The notes beneath the pieces were generated by a model that had not been told where the DNA came from, made no database searches, and saw only the letters and a list, made by a program, of their open reading frames with translations. Shown one piece after another: positions 10,911 through 22,136 of a stretch of DNA of 47,512 nucleotides (its first letter is position 1; every line of letters starts with the position of its first letter). Location: the NCBI GenBank assembly GCA_003550305.1, contig QKYT01000012.1, positions 431,911 to 479,422 of the forward strand, given 5' to 3'. The stretch is from Glomus cerebriforme (lineage: Eukaryota; Glomeromycota; Glomeromycetes; Glomerales; Glomeraceae). A program made the translations under genes and the position numbers.

Positions 10911-13412
10911 TTAAACTTCAATATTGTGAACAATTTTCGTACTTGTACCGTTCATCATAGGTTTAACTTCGTTATTAGTATTCGATTTGGCTTCATTTTC
11001 TTTTTCTTGTCTCAAAATTATAGCTCTTAACCACATCATAACAGAATCAGCTCGTTGAGTATGTAAAGGATATTGTCTTGGTCCTGGACTACCATTATTA
11101 TTACTTGAATTAGAACTACTATTACTTGGTGATGTCATTGAAGATTGTGATGAAGCGGAAGAACCAGAATTATGAGCAAGATGAGTATGATTATGATCGT
11201 GTTCTTTTGAAGATGAATGATTTCCAGGTGCGAGAGGACAACAAGGATGGTGTCTTTGACCATCAATACCTATAACAGGTGTAATATTATTATTTCCTTG
11301 TTTCAAGTTCTTTGATCTTTTTCCAATTTTCACTCCAGATTTTTTTCCTTCATTCATTTCTTTTTCTTCTTCTGCTGCTGCTAAAAGCATCCTATGGTGA
11401 TGATGTTTTACCCATTCACGTTCTTTTTCTTCTCTCTCTTTTTCTTTTTGTTTAACTACTTCTACTAATTCTTTTAATTTTTCGTGTTGTGATAAACTAG
11501 TAGCTTTCTTGATTCTCTCTAAAACTTCCATGTAGTCCGCTTGTGCCATTGATCTCGCTGGAAGAAAAACAGGATATCCTTCAATACACTCATGCATTTC
11601 GGAAATACGAGAATGCCACATAGCTCCAGCATGAATATCACCAATAAGTACATAATTTATTGCTATAGCATACCAAGCTTCAATAAGTAACGGATGATAA
11701 GTAGCAAATGTATGAGTTGGTTGAAATCCATGAAAATGGTGTGAGTGATGATGGTGATGATGGTGATGATGGTGTTCCTTAGTAGCAGTTACAGAAGATG
11801 CAGAAGAACTAATTCCAATATCAGGTAACCCTGTAGCTTTTTCAGTATGTTTTCTTGACCTTTCAATAGATTTTGTATCAACTTTATGATCAATATGACT
11901 ATTTGGAGATGAACCATTATCCTCTTTTTCTTTAAAAGACCTAGCAGGAGAAGAATCTCTTGAGGTTACAGGTGTACTACCTTTTGAAGCAGTTTCATCA
12001 CTCACAGATGAAAATGGCGCTAATGAACTAGGATAAAAACTAAGAAAATGAGTATAATTTCTCACCGAACGTTTTGCCAAATTCTGTACTTGATGCATTA
12101 TTGGCAAAAGTTCTTTCCGATATTCCTCTAATTTTGGATATGATCCATGATGAGAAGTTCCATTTGCAGTACCTTTTTTAACAGCTACTAACCTCAATTC
12201 ACTACCTTCACCATCTTTTCTTTCTATTCCATCCACTTTTTGAATTGCTTTGTCTACCAGACTAATAGCATATTGTAGATAACAAGCAGCACGCAAAAAA
12301 TACAATTGACTCTCAGTTCCCGTACATTCATCAACTTCACTTCCATGATGATTATGAAGAGGTAAAGTAGGTTTTTTCCCCAGTAAAACATTATTAACAC
12401 GTTTTCGATGTTTTACGTGTGCCAAAGCCATTTTAAAATCACGAAGAGCACCAGCAAATTCCTCTTTAAAACATTTAACAACACCACGAGTTCTATAAAA
12501 CTCTGGTGTTGTTGGAGATGTTGCAATGATTTGATCAAGTACGTCAGTGGACGTAGATTGCGATAGCATTCTACTTGTATAATGGGTGGATAAAAAGTGG
12601 TGAAAATATTAGGTTGGAGCCAAAAATTATTTTTTAATTAACGGAAATGAGATATCCTCCGTATCGAGATTATTTTTATCTATAGTACCACCACAACAAA
12701 TCAGTTGCTGCACACTAGTCAATTTCTAATAATTAATAACATAAAGAAATAAATTGATAAATTAAAATGAAATTTTAAAATTATTTTATATTTACCTTGA
12801 TGGAATTTTTTCATGAAAGAAATTAACATATAACGCCTCTAAATTTGTGGCATTCTTTTTTAATACTCTACTAGCAACTTCATCAATTGCGCTAGCAGAT
12901 TGCATTGTTACCACGGCTGTAGCTATTTCATCAATTCGATAAGCAAGAGCTAACTTATTAACAGCAAGCTCACGCATTCGATGTTGCCGCGTATGAGACA
13001 TTGAACTCCTAGTTGGTCCTCCTCCAGTTGTCGAAATTCCAGCAGCTGCACGAACAGATAAATCAGCTGCTTCATCTACTAAACGACGGATTGATATCAG
13101 ATTACCAAAAATAATTGGATCAATCGATGTAGTATCATTATTAATCACATATAGAGATTCGAGAAGTTCTAAAGGAAGTTGAAGCCATGGACCATGATAA
13201 GAAGAAATATATTTCCAATGTTTATTACGAGATATGGATAAGGAACTTTGGCTGTTCAAAATATGAGACTGTTGTTGTTGACTTTGATTTTGTTGAGTCA
13301 TGTGTGAATGTTGTGGCTTTTGGTGAGGGATTAGAGATGTACTAATTGCTTTATTAACTTTTTTCCCAGCCTGTTTTTTTGGCTTCATTGTAACTGATAT
13401 TGTATTTATCAT
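10911..13412 (-). CDS. conserved-looking fungal protein with a TPR-like segment and a His-rich tract, function unknown
   Basis: Two exons, 13412-12796 and 12570-10911, join in phase across IPS-R-MLSQ to give 758 residues. The N terminus is basic and Gln-rich (QQNQSQQQQ). About residues 66-206 are dense and helical-looking (HWKYISSYHGPWLQLPLELLESLY, followed by conserved-looking alternating hydrophobics). Residues about 229-261 (FYRTRGVVKCFKEEFAGALRDFKMAL) resemble a tetratricopeptide repeat. Low-complexity Ser-rich linkers surround a ten-His run (about 472-481), and HHPCCPLAPG occurs near the C terminus. I do not recognise a named family. A TPR-mediated scaffold is possible; the His tract could bind metal. 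The second exon also opens with a Met, so the join rests on the clean GTAAAT donor and TAG acceptor and matching phase. Confidence 0.75.
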
Positions 13413-14462
13413 TAATCAAAATTATTATTTTTTTTTAAGGAATTTATTTCCCTTTTGACAATATAAAATACACTTGAAAATCTAAAAACTTTTGTCGTTA
13501 CAACAATAAATTAAGTTTAATAACATTAAAGTTCCTTTGAATAAACAGAATTATTCAATACCAGATAACCACATTGAATGAAGAAACGATACAACGTTGA
13601 TATAAGAAAAATACTTGTAAGGTCATATGACGTTGTTTATATTTTCATGAATATTATGATCATCCAAACATCACGAATCACGTACGTCTGATCTTAAAAT
13701 GGGACGATAAAATCGCTGGAATTAAATATGGGATAGAAATCTAAAATGAACAAAACGAATTGTAGTAGGTTGTTTGTTTATGATCGAAACAAGGAACCTT
13801 TGATGAGACGATAAGCACATCAAACCATAACTTAGGTAAAGCAGTAAAATACGATATAATTCTTCATAGTCACATTCCTTATAATCACATTTAACTCGTG
13901 GACCGGGCCCAAATTTTTCTAGAACGGGCCGGGTTGAGTCAACATTAATAGAGGCTTCTGTCAAGTTTCAAGTTAATAAAGCTTTTTTATTAATATTGTG
14001 TGTTGTATTCATTGTATTTTATTTATAGCAAAATAAATAATAAATTGATGAATAACTGACAAATAATGAATTGAAATTTAAAAATTAGGAGTTCAGTAAT
14101 TGGATATTGATGGTCTTTATAAATGATAGTTGTTTCATGTTGAATCTGTTTAACTTTACATTTTAATATAATTTAATATTTCGGAATTTTGAATTTTTAG
14201 TAATGCCGAAATATTACACAATTGGGGTGAAATCAACTATACAATCTTGTATTTATCAAGAACAAATAATCTATAAGACATTTAAAATATAATACTATAT
14301 AATTTTCAAGAAAGACAATCTAAAATTCTTTGTTCACATTACTTTTTTATTAATTATTGTAATTATTGTGCAACTATCTATCTTTTTCTAATAAATTTTT
14401 ATTTATAAAAGTCATTGCTAAAATTATAATATAATTTTTAATTGCATATTGCATTTTCTTTT
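13413..14462. other. intergenic, 1.05 kb
   Basis: Contains the likely promoter of the His-rich gene and the 3' flank of the TMA20-like gene. A locally GC-rich patch (13898-13935) carries GGGCCC and CGGGCCGGG. An 80-codon minus-strand open frame (13964-13722) overlaps it but resembles nothing I know. Otherwise AT-rich and featureless. Confidence 0.4.
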
Positions 14463-15334
14463 TTATGTCTCAATATTACTCTTCCATAATGGATCATTTA
14501 AATAATGAATGTTCTCAACTCCAATATCCTTATTGATGTTTTTACTATAAATTTCAAATATATTTCATTAAAGAAAAAAAACGATTAATATAAATAAAAA
14601 ATTTTTCAGCAAAGTAAAAAAAAAATCTTTTTCGGCAAAAATTACTTACATATCTTCAGTTGACATTTTAGTTAGACCAATAGCAAGAGCATGTTCTTTA
14701 CCTTCGGCAAATACTCCAACAATGGTATTAGCAGGTAAATCTTCATTCATTCTTGCGCCTTTACTTGTTAATCCTGGACACATAATATTTGCTCCTGATA
14801 AAATTTTTTTTATCGCTCCTTTGTCTACTTGTACTTTGGGAAAAGCATCAGGATCTATCTCATTATAAACAAAGGAAAAGTATTAACATCACAATTCACT
14901 AAAATAATATTTAAAAATAATAAACTAGTTACATTTATGAAGTAATCTTAAAGTTGGATAATAAAGTCCATCGAAATGTTGAAAAAATAATATTTCATTA
15001 TTTACTGTTAATAAATTAATATGTTCATGACTATTAAACAAAAAAATTAGTAAAAATTTATTAACTTAAGAATTAACGAAGCCTGGAAAACTTACCATTT
15101 CACTAAATATAACGAAGACTTTTTTGGTAACACCTCATCTATCACCGTTTCTAATTTATTATATTGATCTAAAATTTTAGAACGAATATTTCTTTGTACT
15201 GAACTTTTCACTAAAGATCGAGTCGCTATATCTTCTTTGATGTTAAATCTTTAATAATAAAGTAGAAATAAATTAGTTGTTAAACAAGCAGGGCGAAAAT
15301 AAAGGAACAAGATCAAAACATACTTTTTGAACAT
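14463..15334 (-). CDS. TMA20: Tma20/MCTS1-like translation reinitiation factor (PUA domain)
   Basis: Five exons (15334-15324, 15248-15096, 15030-14933, 14854-14650, 14544-14463) give 182 residues in phase, close to the size of human MCTS1. The N-terminal block MFKKFNIKED, the [13 protein letters not shown] segment, [10 protein letters not shown], and the PUA-type core [21 protein letters not shown] are all present, ending with [13 protein letters not shown]. The family protein pairs with DENR/Tma22 on the 40S subunit in ribosome recycling and reinitiation. The first coding exon is only 11 bases long. The gene faces the IES6-like gene, with about 156 bases between start codons. The product identification is very secure. 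Confidence 0.95.
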
Positions 15335-15490
15335 TGTGATAAGAATTTATTTTTTTAAGTTCGTCAAAATTTGACAATAAGTTTTTTTTAGGTAACACAA
15401 GCCCGAATTGGTGCTCCAATCGAAAAAATAAAATAACGCGCCCTCTTCTATATCATAACTCACTGTCTTTTAGACTTTTACTTTACGAAA

Positions 15491-16528
15491 ATGTAAAAAA
15501 TTTTAATTCTTAATTTCTTCCAAAAATTTTTAATTAAATAGGTTATTTCTTTTTTCTTAGGACACGACGACTTCCAAAGAAGACGACTACCAGAAGCGTA
15601 ACAAGAGCCGCAAAAGTGAGATTGCTCTTTTATTGTCAATAATTATCAACTTTCTAAAAAGCCTGCGAACTGAATTTATTAAAAATTATAAGGAAAAAGC
15701 TGCTGCAGAAGCTGCTGCTCAAACAGAAGCAACTTTAGATTATGAAATAGAAGCTGAAGCTACGTATGAAGCAGAAATAGCAGATTTTTCTTCACAAATG
15801 GAAATTGAACAAGAAGAAGTGGATAGTACAAATACTTCAACACAAATGGAAATAGAAGAACCTGATAATGACAATCCTTCTTTACAAATGGATGTAGATA
15901 CTGCTATCACTTTCGAACCACCACTTCCAGCAACATCAACCACTAATTTAGCTTTAGAAGAAACTTCCGAAGCTTCGACTATTACTCCTACTCCTTCTAA
16001 TGCTTCTTCATCATCAGAAACATATTCCCCTTTTGGAAGTAGTTTTCCTACTCCAATTAATCTTCATCTTGTACGAAAACCTTTTAAAAATCCTCATTAT
16101 AAAACTCCAAAAAAATTCAAAACTCTTAAACAAATTTTAGCTGCTGAAAGAAACTTAAATACTCCTTTAGATGTACCAACTTGTAAGTATCTTTATTAAA
16201 AAAAATTTGATTATTGGAACCTATTTATTAATTTAATTCTAGATTCAAATATAGAAGCACCACCTTCAATTAGACCGCAAAAGAAATATTGTGACATTAC
16301 AGGATTAGAGGTAAAATCAAATTGCTTATAAGATAGTTGTACGTTAGTTATTTGAGTTATTTTTTGCACATAAATACGTTGGCTTTCTATTATTAGGCCA
16401 AATATACGGATCCAAAAACGCGTCTTCGATATCATTCTGCGGAAGTTTATAAAGAAATTAAACAATTGGCACCTGGTGTCATTCAAGATTATCTTGGATT
16501 AAGACACGCTGCAGTCGTATTGAGATAA
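15491..16528 (+). CDS. IES6: Ies6/INO80C-like subunit of the INO80 chromatin remodeller (YL1 C-terminal domain)
   Basis: The C-terminal half is diagnostic: KPFKNPHYKTPKKFKTLKQIL, then KYCDITG and AKYTDPKTRLRYHSAEVYKEI, the YL1_C arrangement of Ies6/INO80C, which pairs with Arp5 in INO80. Exons from the middle on are clear: 15693-16182, 16243-16310 and 16397-16528. The 5' end is inferred. No in-frame ATG precedes 15798 in the long frame, but AT at 15491-15492, a GTAAAA donor, an acceptor at 15560 and a G at 15561 recreate ATG across an intron. Exon 15561-15615 then reads MTRRLPKKTTTRSVTRAAK and splices in phase to 15693, for 248 residues in all. If this is wrong, the start is at 15798 or in an unseen exon. 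An acidic linker with repeated QMEIE/QMDV motifs follows. Confidence 0.85.
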
Positions 16529-16765
16529 TCATTTAACTAGAGGTTTGAAAGGATAGACTATTAATTAGCATAAGTAGTTTATTTCTTACTAACTTCAGAA
16601 ACTTTTTATATAGTAAATAATATAATATGAATATTTCTTCGTATGAGATATAAATATTAAAAGGTAAAGTTGGGGATTGATTATATATATTTTCTATATG
16701 TTACAATGCTTTTCTAATACACTTTGTACAAAGTATGAGATATATACCGTATATGTATTATTTTG

Positions 16766-18831
16766 TTAAGATAAATCACATTTTCCTGGATCGTCAGGGT
16801 TATGTTCCCCGTTAATATCTTCAGTAATATCAGCATTTAACACTACATTATTAATAGCTGAATTCCTTTGCAAATCTAGTAAAAATTTATATAAGCTCGC
16901 AGCTTCTCTTACTCGAGAATACTGAAGACAAAATGCTAGGATCTCTATAAAGAACCTATTAACATCTATTATATTATTGTTTATTAGAGATTGAATGAAT
17001 ACACATATCTAAAAAAAAGAAGGAGAATGATAAAAAAATAATAAATTAGTTAATAAAACGTTATATATATATATATTTGAAAAAGAAATCACTTACCAAA
17101 CGAACTTGACGATCCTGTATATTTCGATTTTGATTCTCTTCGCAAGCTCGTACACAATTAGAGAGATAATTGTGTAAAAACTCAGGAGGAAGTGGGAAAG
17201 ATATTGGAGATTTCGTTAGCTGATTTAAAACATCCATGGAAATTCTCATCCTAGTTACTGGTTCCATTGAAGATTGTTGCAATCGTTCTGGGTCATTAAT
17301 TGTTACAAATGTTTTCAAAAATCTATTTTAAAAGAAATATAATCTTAGTAGAGGTTTATATAGAATATACCATAAAAAATAAAGAATTATTGATACTTAC
17401 TTGCCAACTTGGGGAGATGATTTAAGTTGTAATAATGCTTCTACAGCAAGCCTAGGGTTATTTTCAACTAGATCAGGGAGCTTTTCTGGAGAAAGATCAC
17501 ATTGATAAACCAGCTTATCATTCTTTTTAAATTGGCTCAAAATAAACTAAAATTTTGGACCAAAGTTAGATTAAATATAAAGTCATCCCCCATATAATTT
17601 ATAGAATGTGATAGCCCCCTGTATAGTATCAAACTTTAGTCATTAAAATCAGTCACTAAAATCATGGAATTTCACTGTGATTCCGACTCTGTGACTATAT
17701 AGGGGTCGACTTGTAAAGAAATTTTAAAATTTCGTTTGTTTGATTACTAACCTCTTCTTCAGGTAATATCAAAGCTCGTTGCAATGCTTTATCCATCAAA
17801 CCAGGGACATCTTGTTCTGTAAATTCTGTTATTATATCATAGTCTTGTTCTATATCTTGTTCATGATTGCGGTCGTGGTCTTGACTAGCTATATTTATCT
17901 GCTGGTGCAAATTTTATTACCATTAATAAATGTTAAATCCTTTTAAATATATCAATTAAAATACCTCAGGTTGAATCTCAGGAAGCGGAGGAGGAACATA
18001 AGAATCTTCACTGACATCAATAGTAGCCCATGACCTTGAATCATCATGCCTATTAAAAGGTTAAAATAAATCTTGTGTAACCTATAAAGTTGATACTATC
18101 CATTTTAGGAAACATGCTACTTACATTTCAGGATATTCCTCTTTTGACGATGGTCGCACATCAAATTCTTGTTTAATATAATACTCAAATTCTGCTATAT
18201 TTATTTCTTCCATATTGATCGTTAGGGAATTATCTCCGTTCGCAAATTGCTGATATACATCCACAGGTGTTTTATCAGCCAACTAGTTTAATTGAGGATC
18301 GTTAGGAATTGGGAAAATAATAAAAAGATTACTTTTTTAGTAAAAATTGACAGAAAATACCTGTGAACCTTTATCTGCTAAGATCAGTGCCTCTACTCGA
18401 AATTCAACCAATAGATCATAACTTGTTTCAATAAATTTGAGATTAGTTTTGTACAGGTTTAAAAATAGTATAAGGAATGGATTTTGATGAATAGGTACAA
18501 CATTGTATAAGTTGTAGAGAATATAGAGCGCCACAACTCTTTCGTTTGTCTATATTTATTATAAAATAGCGCGAAAACAATGAATGTTCGATTTCCAAAT
18601 ATAAAGAGTAATGTTTTATAGAACAAGTACGGAACAAGAAACTTTTAATGGCTTTGTTCATAGACAAACCTGCGACTCGCCATCTTCTAACAACGCCATC
18701 AGCGCACAAGCGGCTTCAAACCTTTTTTGTTCAGGAACTAAACCTTTGAATTCAACAGCTATGTTTTCAAAGGGTTGGTCTACTATATGTAAAAGGTCTT
18801 GAAATTTGGAAATTCCTTCAAAAGTCGTCAT
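16766..18831 (-). CDS. CNOT11: CCR4-NOT complex subunit 11
   Basis: Eight exons (18831-18670, 18549-18361, 18282-18125, 18049-17965, 17898-17752, 17546-17401, 17322-17097, 17008-16766) splice in phase to 451 residues. The N-terminal helical part (EQKRFEAACALMALLED, VVALYILYNLY, NPFLILFLN) and the C-terminal DUF2363-like part (LVENNPRLAVEALLQL, LPPEFLHNYLSNCVRACE, RLICVFIQSLINNNII, CLQYSRVREAASLYKFL) follow the order in animal CNOT11. The linker is acidic and low in complexity. CNOT11 docks with CNOT10 on the CNOT1 N terminus of the deadenylase complex. Budding yeast lacks it, so its retention here is informative. The gene is head to head with the CCDC174 homologue. Confidence 0.93.
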
Positions 18832-19168
18832 TTTTAAAAAATTTCCACTCAGGGTATAGATAAACTTAAAATTTCTTATATAGGCCATATTTTTTTGTTT
18901 TTTTATATTCCGCACGTGCCACAAAATTAATAAAAAATCACGTGGACTTAATATTTATCATTTGAGAAACTAAAAAAAGGAAGAGCTTCGCCAATGAGTT
19001 GAAAAGTGATTGCTTTGAGTATTGCTTGATGAAGCAGGATCAACCTAATTACCTAAGTTACTAATTTATCACGTGTTTCAAACATCCTTAAAAACTTTCG
19101 TTTGTCCAATCAAATTAGACTAACAAACCAAACAACAAGCTGAGAATTTTGAATAAATTTATTTTAAT
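18832..19168. promoter_or_regulatory. divergent CNOT11/CCDC174 promoter region with three CACGTG boxes
   Basis: The 337-base gap holds three CACGTG palindromes (18913-18918, 18939-18944, 19070-19075), the E-box/CDEI word bound by Cbf1/Pho4-type bHLH proteins in other fungi. Whether any factor uses them here is inference. Confidence 0.5.
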
Positions 19169-20809
19169 ATGCAAGACCCTAGCAAAGCTTTCGAAATTAG
19201 TAGTACATCGGTAAGTAATACTTTAATAATTCGTGCGCGTAGAATATAATCAACTTACACTTTTTATTCCCTCGCAGGTTTTAGATCTAAAAGCCGAACT
19301 TTTTAAACAAAAAGAAGAGTTCGAAAAGCAAAAGGTTATTGCCAACAATCAACCAGTTTCTGCTGCTTTGAGAAAAGCAGCAAAGGTTAGTCAAAAAAAT
19401 TTTTTTGATTTATATTCGTAATGTCTTGATCTAAATAATTTTTTTTTTAGAAACCAGGGATTTGGGAACGTCGTAATAAAGGAGTGCTTGAAAGATCACA
19501 TCGAGATGAATTGGAAAAGATAGATGCACCAACATTGGAAGCCAGTAGATCTGCCATGGAGAGAAAAGCTAAATTATACGATCATTTAAGCAAAACTGGT
19601 ATAACTGGTAAATATATTCAATGAAATATTTTCCTCGGGTTAAGTCCATATCGAACCGTTTTCTAATTGATCAAATTTTTAGATGATGTCTTAGCAGAAG
19701 AAGTTCTAGTAGATTTTGATCGGAAAGCTTGGGAACAACCATCGGTAAATAGATTTTGGTATAATATTTAATATTTCGACTGTCTATCATTAACTCAAAT
19801 TAGTTATGTTAATTTATTTATAGGAGGATGAACTCACAAAGGATAAAAGCAAAAGCGAAGATCCTTGGGTGGAATATGTAGATGAATTTGGAAGAACACG
19901 CGTGGCACGAAAAAGTCAAGTACCTAAAATAGAATCACCAGTTATAGGGTAAATAATTTACTCTTCTTTTTTTTGCACCTAAGATATAATTGTATGTCTT
20001 AACCTATCTTTTTTAAAAAAAATTTAGGCCAACGATACCAGATGGTGATAGTGAATTGTCGTCGGAGGAAATGTTACTAGAACAAGTTCGACAACGTTGG
20101 GAAGAGGCTGCCAGGACAGAGTTAGATAGTACGTAAATTGAGATGTAAACAAATATTATTTATTGTTAAGTTGATAATACTGAAAAAAAATTTTATTATA
20201 GCGGGTGTCGGTCCTATTCATTATGATGAAACGAAAGGTGTGAATCTGCATTATTCATTAATTTTTATACGAGATAATCTGTATAGTTTATCTAATTTTA
20301 TTGTTTTCCACAGAAATTCGCACAAAGGGTGTTGGTTTCTATCGTTTCTCCAAAGACGAAGGGGAACGTCAAGAGCAAATGCGTGCTTTAAAGCAGTTGC
20401 GTCTTGAGGTTTGTTATTTTAATTGAATATAAATGCTTATAAGAATTTGTTTATTTACTTTATTAACAAATTATTCCAGACTGAATTGAAACGAGCAACA
20501 CGTCAAACCATTAAAGAAAAACGAAAAGCCCAGTTGAATGCTAGAATGGAAATGATTCGGTCAAAAAGACAAAAAAGATCTTGTAAAACTGAATTAACAT
20601 CAATACAACCAATAGAAAATATATCACATATTTCCGATATTACGAAAACTGTTAATACATTTTATTCGCCAAAGCAATTAGATTCAACAAATGACGAAAT
20701 TGCTAGCAGAATTGTACAATTATCAAATCCAGAACAGGCAGTAAATGACTTATTATCAGACATAAGAAGACAAGTAGAAACAAAAAAGAAAACGGAAAGT
20801 AGAACTTAA
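19169..20809 (+). CDS. CCDC174: CCDC174-like coiled-coil protein
   Basis: Nine exons (19169-19210, 19278-19385, 19451-19607, 19683-19744, 19824-19948, 20028-20128, 20202-20237, 20314-20408, 20480-20809) splice in phase to 351 residues. Family blocks in order: VLDLKAELFKQKEEF, KPGIWERRNKGV, DPWVEYVDEFGRTR, VGPIHYDETKEIRTKGVGFYRFSKDE, and the basic helix TIKEKRKAQLNARMEMIRSKR. Human CCDC174 is nuclear and linked to the exon-junction factor eIF4A3. Exon 6 ends at the GTACGT donor (20129), not the GTAAAT four bases later, because only the first keeps phase into exon 7. One exon is only 36 bases. Basic C-terminal clusters suggest nuclear import. Confidence 0.92.
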
Positions 20810-21241
20810 ATTGTTTGAAACTCCTAGGAAAGTTATTCCTTAATTTAAAGTTTTTATATTATGATTGTGTAAAATAATTTTCTGATATAATAATTATACA
20901 CTTCCCAGATATTCTGTTTTCATTCCCTTCATTATATCATCCAACTTCTAATATTTTGATACAAAAAAAAACCTCCAAAAAGAACTTCTTTAGTACAGGT
21001 ACAGTAAACGATTTCCTATTGACCATATAGGAAATAGGACTTTATAATTATAGACGAACAGATTAATTTGTTGATTCCTAATATAATAATAAAATAATAA
21101 ACAAATGTGGTTCAAATCCGCTCCAAAATAACTTTGTAATTGCGAAATATATTAAATTTATGTGCCGAAAATATTTTATTTACTTTTTTTTTTTTATCTT
21201 AAAATAATAATTTCGCAAATTACTAACCCAGCAATATCCAG
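20810..21241. other. convergent intergenic region
   Basis: 3' flanks of the CCDC174 and NDUFB3 homologues. It contains a short inverted repeat (TTTCCTATTGACCATATAGGAAA near 21010). No RNA gene could be supported. Confidence 0.45.
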
Positions 21242-21460
21242 TTAACTTGACTGAGGTTGAGATTCTTTTTGTTCAGCAGGTTTATCATAGTTATTCATGC
21301 GAGAGGATACCGCATCAACACCCAAATAAATGATAAATGCTCCAATTCCCCAAGAAAGACCAGGCCAAGCATGTCTTAGTGAATAACGAGGAGAAAAATG
21401 AGGAGCATTACGCCAAGCTTCACGTTTAGCCCAAGGATCATGTAATTTTTGAGTAGGCAT
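21242..21460 (-). CDS. NDUFB3: NADH dehydrogenase (complex I) accessory subunit B12, NDUFB3 family
   Basis: A single-exon frame of 72 residues starting at MPTQKLHDPWAKREAWR, the conserved KLHDPWAR-REAWR signature of NDUFB3/B12. One membrane segment (LSWGIGAFIIYLGVDAV) is followed by a short polar tail. The frame is open for 30 more codons upstream, but the Met at 21460 is chosen because the family begins immediately before KLHDPW. It would sit in the membrane arm of complex I, so the organism has a canonical respiratory complex I. It is head to head with the CDC24 homologue. Confidence 0.9.
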   Translation of the reverse strand: MPTQKLHDPWAKREAWRNAPHFSPRYSLRHAWPGLSWGIGAFIIYLGVDAVSSRMNNYDKPAEQKESQPQSS

Positions 21461-22136
21461 TTTGTTTGATGAAAATGAAAAGCAAAAAAAAATTTCAATT
21501 GCCGATCTGGATCTATCTAGTTTGCAGTTTGAGTAACCATAAACGGGCAAAATGGCAAAATAGAAAAAGCGTTTCTGATAAAATAATAATACTACTTCTA
21601 TAATAATACTAACTGCTAAACAATATCAGAATAATCACGTGATCGAACATGGCTCTAAACAACCCCTATATATAGTATTTTCAAATTCAACAAATCAAAT
21701 CAAGCATAAACACACAATTTTGAACCCCTGAAATTTTTAAGCGGCTCTATTTCTTTTAATACTTTAAATAAATATATAGATGTTTTTGCATTAACTCAAA
21801 TTAAATAACAGATTTATATCCCTCGACAAAAAAAAAATTTCAGGATTACGTCCAAGGAAATTAACAACACTCGCTGGCGAGACAACTTCCACACTGCCAT
21901 CATCGTCATCATTGTTCAACTTAAATTACTCCCAATAAGGTTAAAGACTTTAGGAACAAACAAAATTCTAAACAATACCTGACAATTTGTAAAAAAAAAA
22001 AAAAAAAAAAAAGCCTTTATTTACACGCCTATTTAACAAAATAACCTTGCTCATTAAAAAACCAGAGTCTTGATTTTATAAGCATAAACTTGTCGAAAGT
22101 TTTGATCACAAAAGACTTGCGAATTTCAACCCAACT
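21461..22136. promoter_or_regulatory. divergent NDUFB3/CDC24 promoter and leader region
   Basis: 676 bases with one CACGTG box (21636-21641) and a run of about 20 A residues (21991-22011). A CDC24 5' leader is likely in 22020-22136. No upstream coding exon is evident. Confidence 0.45.

Noticed and set aside
13722..13964. 80-codon minus-strand open frame
   Set aside because: No recognisable domain, no splice partners and no neighbouring exons; it includes the unusual GC-rich patch but gives no evidence of coding.
21109..21130. GGTTCAAATCC resembles a tRNA T-loop / B box
   Set aside because: No acceptor-stem partner, D arm or A box at the right distance upstream, and the T stem does not pair fully.
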